From NCBI RefSeq assembly GCF_000238055.2, contig NZ_KE148312.1:72001-136000 (forward strand): a stretch of DNA of 64,000 bases, written 5' to 3'. The DNA is from Oribacterium parvum ACB1 (GTDB lineage Bacteria; Bacillota; Clostridia; Lachnospirales; Lachnospiraceae). Positions 6,991 through 15,269 of this stretch are shown one piece after another. The position numbers were made by a program, and so were the translations under genes. The notes below the pieces were generated by a model. That model saw only the letters and a program-made list of their open reading frames with translations, was not told where the DNA came from and searched no databases. Every line of letters begins with the position of its first letter. Positions within the stretch are counted from its first letter, which is position 1.

Positions 6991-9582
6991 ATGAATATAA
7001 ATCGTTTTACACAAAAGTCGGTAGAAAGTATCAACAACAGCCAGAAGATTGCGATGGATCACGGGAATCAGGCACTGGAGCAGGTGCATTTGCTCTTAAG
7101 CCTTCTCGAAGTGGAGGACAGCCTGATTGCGAAGCTTCTACAGAAAATGGGCATTTCGCCGGATAGCTTTACTAGGGCGGTGGAAGAGAGAATCAATGCG
7201 CTCCCCAAGGTTTCCGGAGGCCAGCAGTACTTTTCGCAGGATGCGAATAAGATTGTCATGAATGCGGAAGACCATGCGAAAGCTATGGGCGATGAATATG
7301 TGTCCGTGGAGCATATTTTTCTCGCACTCCTAAAGGACGGGGACAAGACGATTCGGGAGCTGTTTAAAGAGTTCGGTATCACAAAGGAGAAGTTCCTTTC
7401 TGCGCTCTCCTCCGTCCGGGGAAATCAGAAAGTTATGACGGACAACCCGGAAGGCACTTATGACGCCTTAAATAAATACGGCTATGAAATGGTCGAAAGA
7501 GCAAGTCAGCAGAAGTTCGATCCCATTATCGGAAGAGATGAAGAAATCCGAAACATTATCCGAATCCTCTCCCGAAAGCAGAAGAATAACCCCTGTTTAA
7601 TCGGAGAACCCGGTGTCGGAAAGACGGCAGCGGTAGAGGGACTTGCACAGCGAATTGCGAAGGGTGATGTACCCGAATCTTTGAAAAATAAGAAAATCTT
7701 TGCGCTCGATATGGGCTCTCTCATTGCCGGTGCAAAGTATAGAGGAGAGTTTGAAGAAAGACTGAAGGCAGTTCTGGATGACGTCACAAAGTCCGAAGGC
7801 GAGATTATCCTCTTTATCGATGAAATCCACAATATCGTCGGCGCGGGAAAAACCGAGGGTTCCATGGACGCCGGAAACCTTTTGAAGCCGCTTCTTGCCA
7901 GAGGCGAGCTGCACTGTATCGGTGCAACAACCCTCGATGAATATAGAAAATACATTGAAAAGGACGCCGCTCTTGAACGTCGTTTCCAGCCGGTTATGGT
8001 GGACGAGCCGACGGTGGAAGATACCATTTCCATCTTAAGAGGTATCAAGGAGCGCTATGAAGTCTTCCACGGCGTAAAAATCACGGATACCGCACTCGTT
8101 GCGGCGGCGACGCTTTCCGACCGTTACATTTCCGACCGTTTCCTGCCGGATAAAGCAATAGACCTTGTGGACGAGGCCTGTGCCATGATCAAGACGGAAA
8201 TGGATTCCATGCCGGAAGAAATGGACGAGCAGCAGAGAAAGATTATGCAGCTTCAGATTGAAGAGCTTGCGCTGAAAAAAGAGGACGACCAGCTTTCGAA
8301 GGAAAGACTTACAACACTGCAAAAAGAGCTTTCCGAACTTCGCGATAAGTTTAATGTCCAAAAGGCGCAGTGGGAAAATGAGAAAAATGCCGTTTCCAAG
8401 CTGCAGACTTTAAGAGAAAAGAAGAACGATTTGCAGGCGGAAATCAATATTGCAATGCAAAAGGGAGAGTACGAGAAGGCTTCCAAGTTGCAGTATCAGG
8501 ATTTGCCGCAGGTGGAAAAGGAACTGGAAGAGGCGGAAGCGCTGGCGCAAAAGGAAGAAAACAGTACGCTTGTGCATGATAAGGTCACGGAGGAAGAAAT
8601 TGCGAGAATCATCAGCCGTTGGACAGGCATTCCCGTAACAAAGCTGAATGAATCCGAGCGTTCGAAGGTATTGCACCTTGACGAGGAAATCCACAAGAGA
8701 CTCATCGGGCAGGAAGAAGCGGTAGAGAAGGTTTGCGAAGCCATTCTTCGTTCGAAGGCGGGTATAAAGGATCCTACGAAGCCGATCGGCTCCTTCCTCT
8801 TCTTAGGACCTACCGGTGTGGGAAAGACCGAGCTTGCGAAGTCCCTTGCGCAGAACCTTTTCGATGATGAAAATGCCATGGTCAGAATCGATATGTCGGA
8901 GTACATGGAGAAATATTCCGTATCCCGTCTTATCGGTGCGGCTCCCGGCTATGTAGGCTATGAAGAGGGCGGACAGCTTACGGAAGCGGTAAGAAGAAAG
9001 CCCTATGCCGTAGTGCTTTTTGATGAAATCGAGAAAGCCCATCCCGATGTTTTCAACATTCTCTTACAGGTGCTGGATGACGGGCGAATTACGGACTCTC
9101 AGGGTAGAACCATAGACTTTAAGAACACGATTATTATCCTGACCTCGAATATCGGGGCACAGAGTCTTCTGGACGGCATCAAAGAAGACGGTACGATTCC
9201 GGAAGAGGTGCGGAAAGAGGTTACGGATGCCTTGCATGCGCACTTTAGACCGGAGTTCCTGAACCGTCTGGACGAGATTATCCTCTTTAAGCCGCTTGTG
9301 CAGAAGGATATGGAGCGAATTGCTGATCTTGTTTTAAAGGACATCAATAAGCGTTTGCAGGATAAGAGACTGCACATTGAGATTGCGAAAGAGGCCCTGG
9401 ATTTCATTTTGGAAAATGCGTATGAGCCGGGCTTTGGAGCAAGACCCTTAAAGCGTTATATGCAAAAGCATGTGGAAACCCTTGCCGCAAAGTGCATCTT
9501 GGAAGACAAGGTAAAAGAAGGCGATAAAATCGAAATTGTACTGGAAAACGGAGAATTGAAGGCGGAAGTGAAGTCTTTATAA
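6991..9582 (+). CDS. clpB: ATP-dependent disaggregase ClpB
   Basis: ClpB is a hexameric AAA+ unfoldase that rescues aggregated protein with DnaK. The 863-residue protein has the double Clp N repeat (about 1-145), a first AAA domain with Walker A GEPGVGKT near 202, the long coiled-coil middle domain (about 400-525) and a second AAA domain with GPTGVGKT near 605. The middle domain separates ClpB from ClpA/ClpC. A GTG at 6985 is in frame, but GTGAGG is spaced properly only for the ATG at 6991. The CIRCE element directly upstream fits heat-shock control. Confidence 0.96.
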   Translation: MNINRFTQKSVESINNSQKIAMDHGNQALEQVHLLLSLLEVEDSLIAKLLQKMGISPDSFTRAVEERINALPKVSGGQQYFSQDANKIVMNAEDHAKAMGDEYVSVEHIFLALLKDGDKTIRELFKEFGITKEKFLSALSSVRGNQKVMTDNPEGTYDALNKYGYEMVERASQQKFDPIIGRDEEIRNIIRILSRKQKNNPCLIGEPGVGKTAAVEGLAQRIAKGDVPESLKNKKIFALDMGSLIAGAKYRGEFEERLKAVLDDVTKSEGEIILFIDEIHNIVGAGKTEGSMDAGNLLKPLLARGELHCIGATTLDEYRKYIEKDAALERRFQPVMVDEPTVEDTISILRGIKERYEVFHGVKITDTALVAAATLSDRYISDRFLPDKAIDLVDEACAMIKTEMDSMPEEMDEQQRKIMQLQIEELALKKEDDQLSKERLTTLQKELSELRDKFNVQKAQWENEKNAVSKLQTLREKKNDLQAEINIAMQKGEYEKASKLQYQDLPQVEKELEEAEALAQKEENSTLVHDKVTEEEIARIISRWTGIPVTKLNESERSKVLHLDEEIHKRLIGQEEAVEKVCEAILRSKAGIKDPTKPIGSFLFLGPTGVGKTELAKSLAQNLFDDENAMVRIDMSEYMEKYSVSRLIGAAPGYVGYEEGGQLTEAVRRKPYAVVLFDEIEKAHPDVFNILLQVLDDGRITDSQGRTIDFKNTIIILTSNIGAQSLLDGIKEDGTIPEEVRKEVTDALHAHFRPEFLNRLDEIILFKPLVQKDMERIADLVLKDINKRLQDKRLHIEIAKEALDFILENAYEPGFGARPLKRYMQKHVETLAAKCILEDKVKEGDKIEIVLENGELKAEVKSL

Positions 9583-9666
9583 CCCACTCTTGAAAGTACT
9601 TTATGAATCCTTGAAAGGCGCATTCTTCCGGATTCTAAAAAGCAATGCATCTAAAAATCGTTAAAA

Positions 9667-9749
9667 TTAACCGGGAACGGAATTGAGAAAGCTCTCTGAT
9701 TAAAGGAAGTATTAGAAAAGGAGAGTAAAAAAATTCTATTCCCGGTTAA
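9667..9749. repeat. imperfect 18-bp inverted repeat upstream of the Cna-B protein gene
   Basis: TTAACCGGGAACGGAATT (9667-9684) matches the reverse complement of 9732-9749 at 16 of 18 positions, with a 47-nt loop. It lies between clpB and the surface-protein gene. No T-run follows, so it is not a typical terminator; its role is unknown. Confidence 0.55.
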
Positions 9750-9841
9750 AATTTATGTTTTTAAATAAAAATATTTATGTTAGAATAACGCCTTGTAAAT
9801 GTAGATGTAGATGCAGATTCAGAAAAAGGAGAAGAAAAAGA

Positions 9842-12397
9842 ATGAAAGCAAAACGAAACTTGCTGGCATTGTTGCTTTCTGTCGTCATTTTTTGGCAGGG
9901 ATTTTCTGTTGTCAATGCGGAAAATGTCTCCCCCACACCGGAAAGCAGTATTTCCTTATCTTCTTCCGCGGTAGAGGAAGAGGGTAACAGAACAGAGATT
10001 ACAGGTGTAAATCCGGAGGATACGGAGAACGATTTGGAGGAGGCTTCCTTATCTAACTCCGCAGATTCGACAGATATTTTGACTATGGCGAGAGCAGCAA
10101 GCCTCGTGGGGACAGGGGTTGAAAGATCGGATGTGATTCAGAATATTAGGATGACACTGAATGGTAATCCAATCGATGAAAACACAAAGATTTATGCCAA
10201 CACCGATTTTGCGTTGAAGATTAAGCTCGCAGTAAGCGGAAAGACGGTAAATAATGGGGACTATGCCGTTGTTCAGCTTCCGGGCAGTCTGGCAGCCGTA
10301 AGTGAAGATACGGAAATTAAAAATGATGCCGGTCAGGTTATGGCCAATGCGCATTATGACAGTACGACAAAGCAGTTGAAAATTATATTCACAGAGAATG
10401 CAGAGAACTATAGCGGAGCCGATGGAGAATTCACCTTTCTTGTTCGTGTTAATCAGTCTGAAGGGGATACAGCGAAACAAGTGCCGATTAATATTCCATT
10501 CAACGGACGTACTTTTTCCATTCAACTGAATTATCAGGGGATAGGACTGGACGAGGAGCCCAACTTCTGGAAAAATTATGGCGGCTCTATTGAACAATAT
10601 GAGGATAAAGAAGGAACAATTCATTATTTAGTTCACTTTTTTATTCAGGTAAACGGAAGAAGGCTTACGAAAGTAGGAACAGTTTCTGAAAAGTTCACCA
10701 ATATAGAGATCCATGATAAATTAATCAGTGATGTTTTCAGCTATGTGGATCCGAGTGACCCCGATCATTCCATGAACTGGAAAAATGCGTCTGATGCGGA
10801 TCGCTTTTATCCTACACTGGTAAGAGGCGTATGGAGATCCGGTTATCGCGATGAGGATTATGTATTTCATCCTGCAACAGATGATGGGGCAAACCGCGGT
10901 CCAAAGTGGGCGCTGCAAGATGTTGACAATAATGCCCTTCCTGCAAGAGGAGACAGAGTTCCGCTGAAGTATAAAGATGGAAAAAGAGCCTTTGATTATA
11001 GAGTAGGGGACTTGAACGTTGAAGAAGGCTTCGAGCTACAGTATTATGTGGAAGTCAACGAAGTTCCTCAAGACGGTACGGTGTATCGTAATGATGCTTC
11101 TATCACAGGGGACAGCATCAGTATGGGGACACATGAAAGAGAAGTTCCTGTACAGTATTCCGGAGGTAATTTAAACGGTACAGGTTTCACACTTCGCATT
11201 GAGAAGAGAAATGAAGAAAGACAAGCTCTTTCCGGTGCGGAGTTTACCATTGAAAATAAAAGAACAAAGGTTAAGAAAACTGTAGTCACAAATGCAGACG
11301 GTATTGCCACATTAGAAAATGCCGTTTTGGCAGACTATGTAATTAAGGAAATCAAGGCACCTACAGGCTATGTTTTGGACGAACAGGAACAGCAGATTGA
11401 TAAAGAAGAGTTAAAGAGATCTGCTGCGGGAAATGCTACGGTAACTAAGTTCTTTGTTAATAAAAAAGCGAATGAAGCGAAGCCGGAAACTAGAAGTGTA
11501 TTGGTGGATAAAAAGTGGATTCAGGGTAATTCTACTGTACAGAAGCCGAACAAGGTAAAGGTTTATCTTGTAGAAAATGGAGAAAAGACCAATAAGGTAC
11601 AGGAACTCTCTGAAGAGAATGGATGGAAGGCGTCCTTCTCCAATCTCCCAAAGAAGGATGCTTCCGGCGCGCAGATTACATACACTGTTGCCGAGGAGAA
11701 TCTTCAGGACTACAAGCCTGCTATTTCCGGAACGCAAGATACGGGATTTACCATCACAAACTATACCGGAGACCGTGTGGCTATCCCTGTGACGAAAATC
11801 TGGAAAGGAAGCGGAGAACATCCGCTTGGCTTAACCGTGCAGCTCTATGCGGGCAGTGTGCGTGTTTCTTCCGCCTACTTAACGGCACAAAATGGATGGC
11901 AGTATACCTTTGATATGCCGAAGTATGATGATGCCGGAAAGGAAATCAAATACACGGTAACAGAGGAGAATTTATCCGGTTATACAGCAAGTAGAGCCGA
12001 TGAAGAGAATAACGGCTACAAGAACGTCTTCGTAAATACAAAGGAAAAGCCGAACAATCCGGGCGGTGGCGGAAATACACCGAACAATCCGGGGGGTGGC
12101 GGAAATACCCCCAAAACGCCTTCCGGTAATACACCCAAGGATCCGGGAACACCTCCTCCCTCTACACCGGATGAGCCGGGTAAGGTTCTTGGTGCGAGTC
12201 GTCCTATGGAAGATAATCCGGAAAGAAAGGGTGAAGTTCTCGGAGAGAGCAGACCTGCTGTAAAGGGAAGAGCTGCTACAAAGACGGAAGATAAAGCAGC
12301 CATGAAGCTTTATGGAGTTCTTTTTGCACTTAGCTTAATCTCCTTTTCCGCAAGTCTTTTTGGGAAGAATTTTTTCCTTAAAAAGAGGAAGGGCTAA
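9842..12397 (+). CDS. Cna-B/SpaA-repeat surface adhesin
   Basis: This 851-residue secreted protein begins with a signal peptide (MKAKRNLLALLLSVVIFWQG). The middle (about 65-430) resembles the jelly-roll adhesive regions of collagen-binding MSCRAMMs. Then come a SpaA-like domain (about 445-530, with APTGYVLDE) and two Cna-B domains (about 550-640 and 645-735, each starting V..KWI or V.KIW and ending in an NYT or NTK segment). A Pro/Gly/Asn-rich stalk, two VLGxSRP motifs and a C-terminal membrane helix with KKRKG tail follow. No LPXTG is visible, so wall attachment may use another signal. An in-frame upstream ATG (9755) gives an unlikely Cys/Arg-rich leader; the chosen start has GGAG upstream. 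Confidence 0.88.
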   Translation: MKAKRNLLALLLSVVIFWQGFSVVNAENVSPTPESSISLSSSAVEEEGNRTEITGVNPEDTENDLEEASLSNSADSTDILTMARAASLVGTGVERSDVIQNIRMTLNGNPIDENTKIYANTDFALKIKLAVSGKTVNNGDYAVVQLPGSLAAVSEDTEIKNDAGQVMANAHYDSTTKQLKIIFTENAENYSGADGEFTFLVRVNQSEGDTAKQVPINIPFNGRTFSIQLNYQGIGLDEEPNFWKNYGGSIEQYEDKEGTIHYLVHFFIQVNGRRLTKVGTVSEKFTNIEIHDKLISDVFSYVDPSDPDHSMNWKNASDADRFYPTLVRGVWRSGYRDEDYVFHPATDDGANRGPKWALQDVDNNALPARGDRVPLKYKDGKRAFDYRVGDLNVEEGFELQYYVEVNEVPQDGTVYRNDASITGDSISMGTHEREVPVQYSGGNLNGTGFTLRIEKRNEERQALSGAEFTIENKRTKVKKTVVTNADGIATLENAVLADYVIKEIKAPTGYVLDEQEQQIDKEELKRSAAGNATVTKFFVNKKANEAKPETRSVLVDKKWIQGNSTVQKPNKVKVYLVENGEKTNKVQELSEENGWKASFSNLPKKDASGAQITYTVAEENLQDYKPAISGTQDTGFTITNYTGDRVAIPVTKIWKGSGEHPLGLTVQLYAGSVRVSSAYLTAQNGWQYTFDMPKYDDAGKEIKYTVTEENLSGYTASRADEENNGYKNVFVNTKEKPNNPGGGGNTPNNPGGGGNTPKTPSGNTPKDPGTPPPSTPDEPGKVLGASRPMEDNPERKGEVLGESRPAVKGRAATKTEDKAAMKLYGVLFALSLISFSASLFGKNFFLKKRKG

Positions 12398-12535
12398 GCA
12401 CAAAAGAGACAGGTTCTTTTATGTTATCAGAAGTAGGGAATAGATAGTATAAATAGAATTTATGCAAAATATGCAAATTGCAAAAGATTTTTATTAAAAA
12501 AATATGCAAAGTGCCAAATTAATTCATAAAATATC

Positions 12536-12564
12536 TTGACCTAAATAGATTAATGGGGTAGAAT
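12536..12564 (+). promoter_or_regulatory. sigma-A promoter of the candidate small RNA
   Basis: TTGACC (12536-12541), a 17-nt spacer and TAGAAT (12559-12564) form a strong vegetative promoter. No protein-coding start lies close downstream, and a terminator follows about 100 nt later. Confidence 0.75.
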
Positions 12565-12570
12565 ACTCTT

Positions 12571-12670
12571 GACCGAATTGGAAGATTCGGACTTAAAATT
12601 GGCGAACAGGTTTAATCGACCCTTACTACTCTATACAGCAGAAAGCCCGACGGAAACGCCGGGCTTTTTG
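12571..12670 (+). ncRNA. candidate 100-nt small RNA or attenuated leader, unassigned
   Basis: The stretch has its own promoter upstream and an intrinsic terminator at its end, with no reading frame of note between. A first hairpin pairs CCGAAT (12573-12578) with ATTCGG (12585-12590) around a TGGAAG loop. A second may pair TTAAA (12593-12597) with TTTAA (12611-12615) around a segment containing GGCGAACAGG. The third is the terminator. It does not fit my memory of SRP, 6S, tmRNA or a common riboswitch; GGCGAACAGG recalls part of the ZTP (pfl) motif, but the rest does not match. It could be a standalone sRNA or a terminating riboswitch for the ORF or gene downstream. Confidence 0.55.
12638..12670 (+). 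terminator. intrinsic terminator of the candidate small RNA
   Basis: AAAGCCCG (12642-12649) pairs with CGGGCTTT (12660-12667), with a GAAA-capped inner CG/CG stem, and a short T-run follows. Flanking GCAG and TGCTGC can extend the stem. Confidence 0.8.
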
Positions 12671-12696
12671 CTGCATAAAAATAAGGAAAAGTAGGA

Positions 12697-12798
12697 ATGA
12701 AAGACTTTCTTTTTAAATCAAAGGATGAAATTCTATTCTTTTTTAGAGAACAAAAAACTTATAACATTTTAAGTTTAATAGAGAAGATTAATAAATGA
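12697..12798 (+). CDS. possible 33-residue small protein
   Basis: An ATG at 12697 preceded closely by GTAGGA opens a 33-codon frame ending in TGA. The peptide begins MKDFLFKSKDEILFFF and is rich in Lys and Phe. It lies 27 nt after the terminator of the candidate small RNA, so read-through could control it. I recognise no family, and chance is a real possibility in this AT-rich stretch. Confidence 0.22.
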   Translation: MKDFLFKSKDEILFFFREQKTYNILSLIEKINK

Positions 12799-12820
12799 AG
12801 CAAATCATAAGAATCATCAA

Positions 12821-12850
12821 TTGGAATGATTTTAAGATAACCGATATAAT
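12821..12850 (+). promoter_or_regulatory. probable promoter for the C_GCAxxG_C_C gene
   Basis: TTGGAA (12821-12826), an 18-nt spacer and TATAAT (12845-12850) lie about 75 nt before the next gene. The rest of 12799-12925 is AT-rich and shows nothing else. Confidence 0.55.
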
Positions 12851-12925
12851 GGGGAACGTTGGTCGTTTTATATTTATCAATTTTCTTATTTGGTCAGGAA
12901 ATAAGAAAGTACGAAAGGAGCACTT

Positions 12926-13486
12926 ATGATGGAGTCTATTATTACATATCACGCAAAAGAGGTGAGCCCTCATGCCGTTTTAAAGAATGCGGAAGAGCTT
13001 TATGCCGGCGGATTTTTCTGCTGTGAGGCAGTGATGAAAGCTATTCGCGATGCTTTCCAGGCGGATGTACCCGAGTCCGTTATTGCGATGTCTTCCGGTA
13101 TGTCTATCGGAGCAGGTCGTTCCGGCTGTATGTGCGGCGCACTAAACGGAGGAATCCTTGCCCTTGGTATGTTCTTCGGAAGAACGACACCGGACGGCCC
13201 GAAGGATCCGAAAGTGAATGCTCTTATGGCACTTTCCAAGGAACTTCATGACTGGTTTAGAGAGGCAAATGCAAAGCATGCCGCTTGCTGTCGTGTTCTT
13301 ACCAGAGGCTTTGAAATGGCGGAAGGAGAGCACAAAAAGCAGTGTATCGCCTTTACCGGACTTTGCGCAGGAAAGGTTGCCGAGATTCTTTGCCGAGAGC
13401 TGGGCGTTAAGAATGTAGATGCGGAGCCGATTCAAGGCTTGGAAGCACCCTTCCTTCCCCCTGTACACGAAGTAAAAGCAGTATAA
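12926..13486 (+). CDS. C_GCAxxG_C_C family redox-type protein
   Basis: This 186-residue soluble protein carries the cysteine pattern that names the family: the CC pair near residue 32, CMCGALNGG near 73-81, CC in KHAACCRVL, and later cysteines in KKQC and GLC. The family (PF09719) occurs in anaerobes and probably binds a metal or Fe-S cluster, but its reaction is unknown. GGAG precedes the first ATG. It ends 15 nt before a TDT-family transporter, so the two are likely one operon. Confidence 0.85.
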   Translation: MMESIITYHAKEVSPHAVLKNAEELYAGGFFCCEAVMKAIRDAFQADVPESVIAMSSGMSIGAGRSGCMCGALNGGILALGMFFGRTTPDGPKDPKVNALMALSKELHDWFREANAKHAACCRVLTRGFEMAEGEHKKQCIAFTGLCAGKVAEILCRELGVKNVDAEPIQGLEAPFLPPVHEVKAV

Positions 13487-13501
13487 GGAGCTGTCATTAG
13501 C

Positions 13502-14413
13502 ATGGAAAAAATAAAAAAAATCCCCTTTGCCTTCTCGGGCGTGATGCTCGGTATGGCGGCACTTGGTAATTTGTTACAAAGTTATGGAGAAGGTATCCGT
13601 TTGCTTTTTGGCTGTGTTGCCTTTGTGATTCTAATTCTCCTTCTCCTGAAGCTCATTCTTTTCCCGAATGCGGTAAAGGAAGAACTTTCTACCCCCATCG
13701 GGGCGGGCGTTTTTGCAACCTTTCCCATGGCGCTCATGCTGTTTTCCGTATATGTGAAGCCCTTTATTCCGGGAATTTCTTTCCCGCTTTGGGTTTTTGC
13801 GAATGCAATCCACATTGTGTTGATTCTCTACTTTACGAAGACTTATATCCTTCATTTCGAAGAGAAAAATGTGCATACCGTATGGTATATCGTTTATGTC
13901 GGGATTGTTGTGGCATCCCTGACCACACCGGCATATAAGACCTTCGCTTACGGGCAGGCTGCCTTTTATTTTGGTTTTGTCGCTTTACTGATTCTGCTTT
14001 GTGTTGTTACAAAGCGCTATGTGAAGCTTCCGGTGCCGGATCCTGCAAAGCCGCTGATGATGATTTATGCGGCACCGATGGCGCTCTGCACGGCAGGCTA
14101 TATTCAGGCTTTTCCGGAGAAGAATAAGAGCTTTGTCCTGTTCTTACTGGTGGCGACTTCCGTGATTTACCTGTTTGCCCTCTTTAAGAGCATACAGTTC
14201 CTGCGCTTCCCCTTCTACCCGAGCTATGCGGCTTTCACCTTCCCCTTTGTAATTTCCGCCATTGCGACGAAGCAGTGCTTTGCGGTACTGACAAAGATGG
14301 GCATGAATGTTGCTTTTTTACAGCCCGTGGTTTTAGTGGAGACGATTATTGCAGCAGTATTTACGATTTATGCCTGCTTACGGTATTTCCAATTTATCCT
14401 TGCGGAGAAGTAG
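13502..14413 (+). CDS. TDT-family (TehA/SLAC1-like) membrane transporter
   Basis: This 303-residue protein has about ten hydrophobic helices. The opening FAFSGVMLGMAALGNLL and the repeated helix pairs fit the tellurite-resistance/dicarboxylate transporter (TDT) family, which includes TehA and SLAC1 anion channels. Substrates in the family range from C4-dicarboxylates to sulfite and other anions; which applies here cannot be read. It is 15 nt downstream of the C_GCAxxG_C_C gene and followed by a strong terminator. Confidence 0.8.
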   Translation: MEKIKKIPFAFSGVMLGMAALGNLLQSYGEGIRLLFGCVAFVILILLLLKLILFPNAVKEELSTPIGAGVFATFPMALMLFSVYVKPFIPGISFPLWVFANAIHIVLILYFTKTYILHFEEKNVHTVWYIVYVGIVVASLTTPAYKTFAYGQAAFYFGFVALLILLCVVTKRYVKLPVPDPAKPLMMIYAAPMALCTAGYIQAFPEKNKSFVLFLLVATSVIYLFALFKSIQFLRFPFYPSYAAFTFPFVISAIATKQCFAVLTKMGMNVAFLQPVVLVETIIAAVFTIYACLRYFQFILAEK

Positions 14414-14495
14414 GAGAACGGCGCTTTTCCGGCACCAACTGCTAAGATTAAAAAGGGAGTAAAAATACCCTAAAGAAAAAAGCGCTCGGATGGAT

Positions 14496-14568
14496 GAGTG
14501 TACCGACCTCCAATCGTTAGATTTTTCGTCTAACTTTTGGGAGTCGGTACACTCCTCTCTTTTTTTTT
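14496..14568 (+). terminator. strong intrinsic terminator after the TDT gene
   Basis: GAGTGTACCGAC (14496-14507) pairs perfectly with GTCGGTACACTC (14543-14554). An inner stem pairs GTTAGA with TCTAAC, and a long T-run follows. An A-rich stretch upstream could let it work in both directions. Confidence 0.9.
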
Positions 14569-14768
14569 CTGTGAAATCATTGCTTACGGTGTCAGTGCTG
14601 CTATTCGTGTTATTCCGAGAAATCAAATAAGACGAAGCTCATGAAGGCACAGAGCACTCCGCGGACACTCTGCGGTCTTTTCTGCGGGCATTGCTGAATG
14701 CGGGAAAAAGCATTATCATAGAGAAAGAAAATGTCCCACAGGGGCACCGGAAAAGGAAAGGAGAAACA
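14569..14768. other. intergenic stretch with no gene seen
   Basis: Between the terminator and the glyoxalase-like gene I find no convincing ORF. A small GC-rich hairpin (CCGCGGACACTCTGCGG, about 14657-14673) and a ribosome-binding site (AAAGGAG near 14757) are the only notable items. An upstream in-frame ATG (14691) exists but lacks a ribosome-binding site. Confidence 0.5.
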
Positions 14769-15155
14769 ATGAGCCCATTCTCATTTAACCACTTTAACTT
14801 TAATGTACTGGATTTGGAAAGAAGTATGAAGTTTTATGCAGAAGCTTTGAATTTGCATGAGCTTAGCAGAAATGAACGGGATGACTTTATTATCGTGTTT
14901 TTGGGAGATGATTCTACGGACTTCCGTCTGGAACTGACCTATATGAAGGATAGAAAAGAGCCCTATGATCTCGGGGAGCAGGAGTATCACCTCGCGCTTC
15001 GAACGGAGGATATCGGGGCAGCCCATGCACTTCACGAAAAGATGGGCTGTATCTGTTTTGAAAATCACGGTATGGGCATTTATTTTATTGAAGATCCGGA
15101 CGGCTACTGGATTGAAATCATTCCGGACAGAACGAAGCCTATTACCTGGCAGTAG
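14769..15155 (+). CDS. VOC-family protein, glyoxalase I-like
   Basis: This 128-residue protein has the paired beta-alpha-beta-beta-beta modules of the vicinal-oxygen-chelate fold. Likely metal ligands match glyoxalase I: His in FNHFNFNVLDLERS, Glu in FRLELTY, His in EYHLALRTEDI and Glu in DPDGYWIEII. Length agrees with bacterial GloA (about 130). Glyoxalase I isomerises the hemithioacetal of methylglyoxal; the thiol cofactor in this organism is unknown. The start at 14769 has AAAGGAG upstream. Confidence 0.82.
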   Translation: MSPFSFNHFNFNVLDLERSMKFYAEALNLHELSRNERDDFIIVFLGDDSTDFRLELTYMKDRKEPYDLGEQEYHLALRTEDIGAAHALHEKMGCICFENHGMGIYFIEDPDGYWIEIIPDRTKPITWQ

Positions 15156-15156
15156 A

Positions 15157-15215
15157 AGAAGGACAGAGAGAAGATAGATAGAGGGTAGAAGCATAAAGAG
15201 TAGAAGGACAGAGAG
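15157..15215 (+). repeat. 14-bp direct repeat in purine-rich spacer
   Basis: AGAAGGACAGAGAG occurs at 15157-15170 and 15202-15215. The whole spacer up to rarA is made of GA-rich repeats and holds no gene. Confidence 0.6.
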
Positions 15216-15269
15216 CAGAAGGGGAGAGCGCGGTTATACGGCTTCTGAATAGAAATGTGAAGGGGAGAG

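Noticed and set aside
9755-9841. Longer N-terminus for the Cna-B protein
   Set aside because: The 29 extra residues are Cys/Arg-rich low complexity, would bury the signal peptide, and lack a ribosome-binding site.
12571-12640. ZTP (pfl) riboswitch
   Set aside because: Only GGCGAACAGG resembles the motif. The closing GGGTCG/CGACCC helix is not formed and no purine or folate gene follows.
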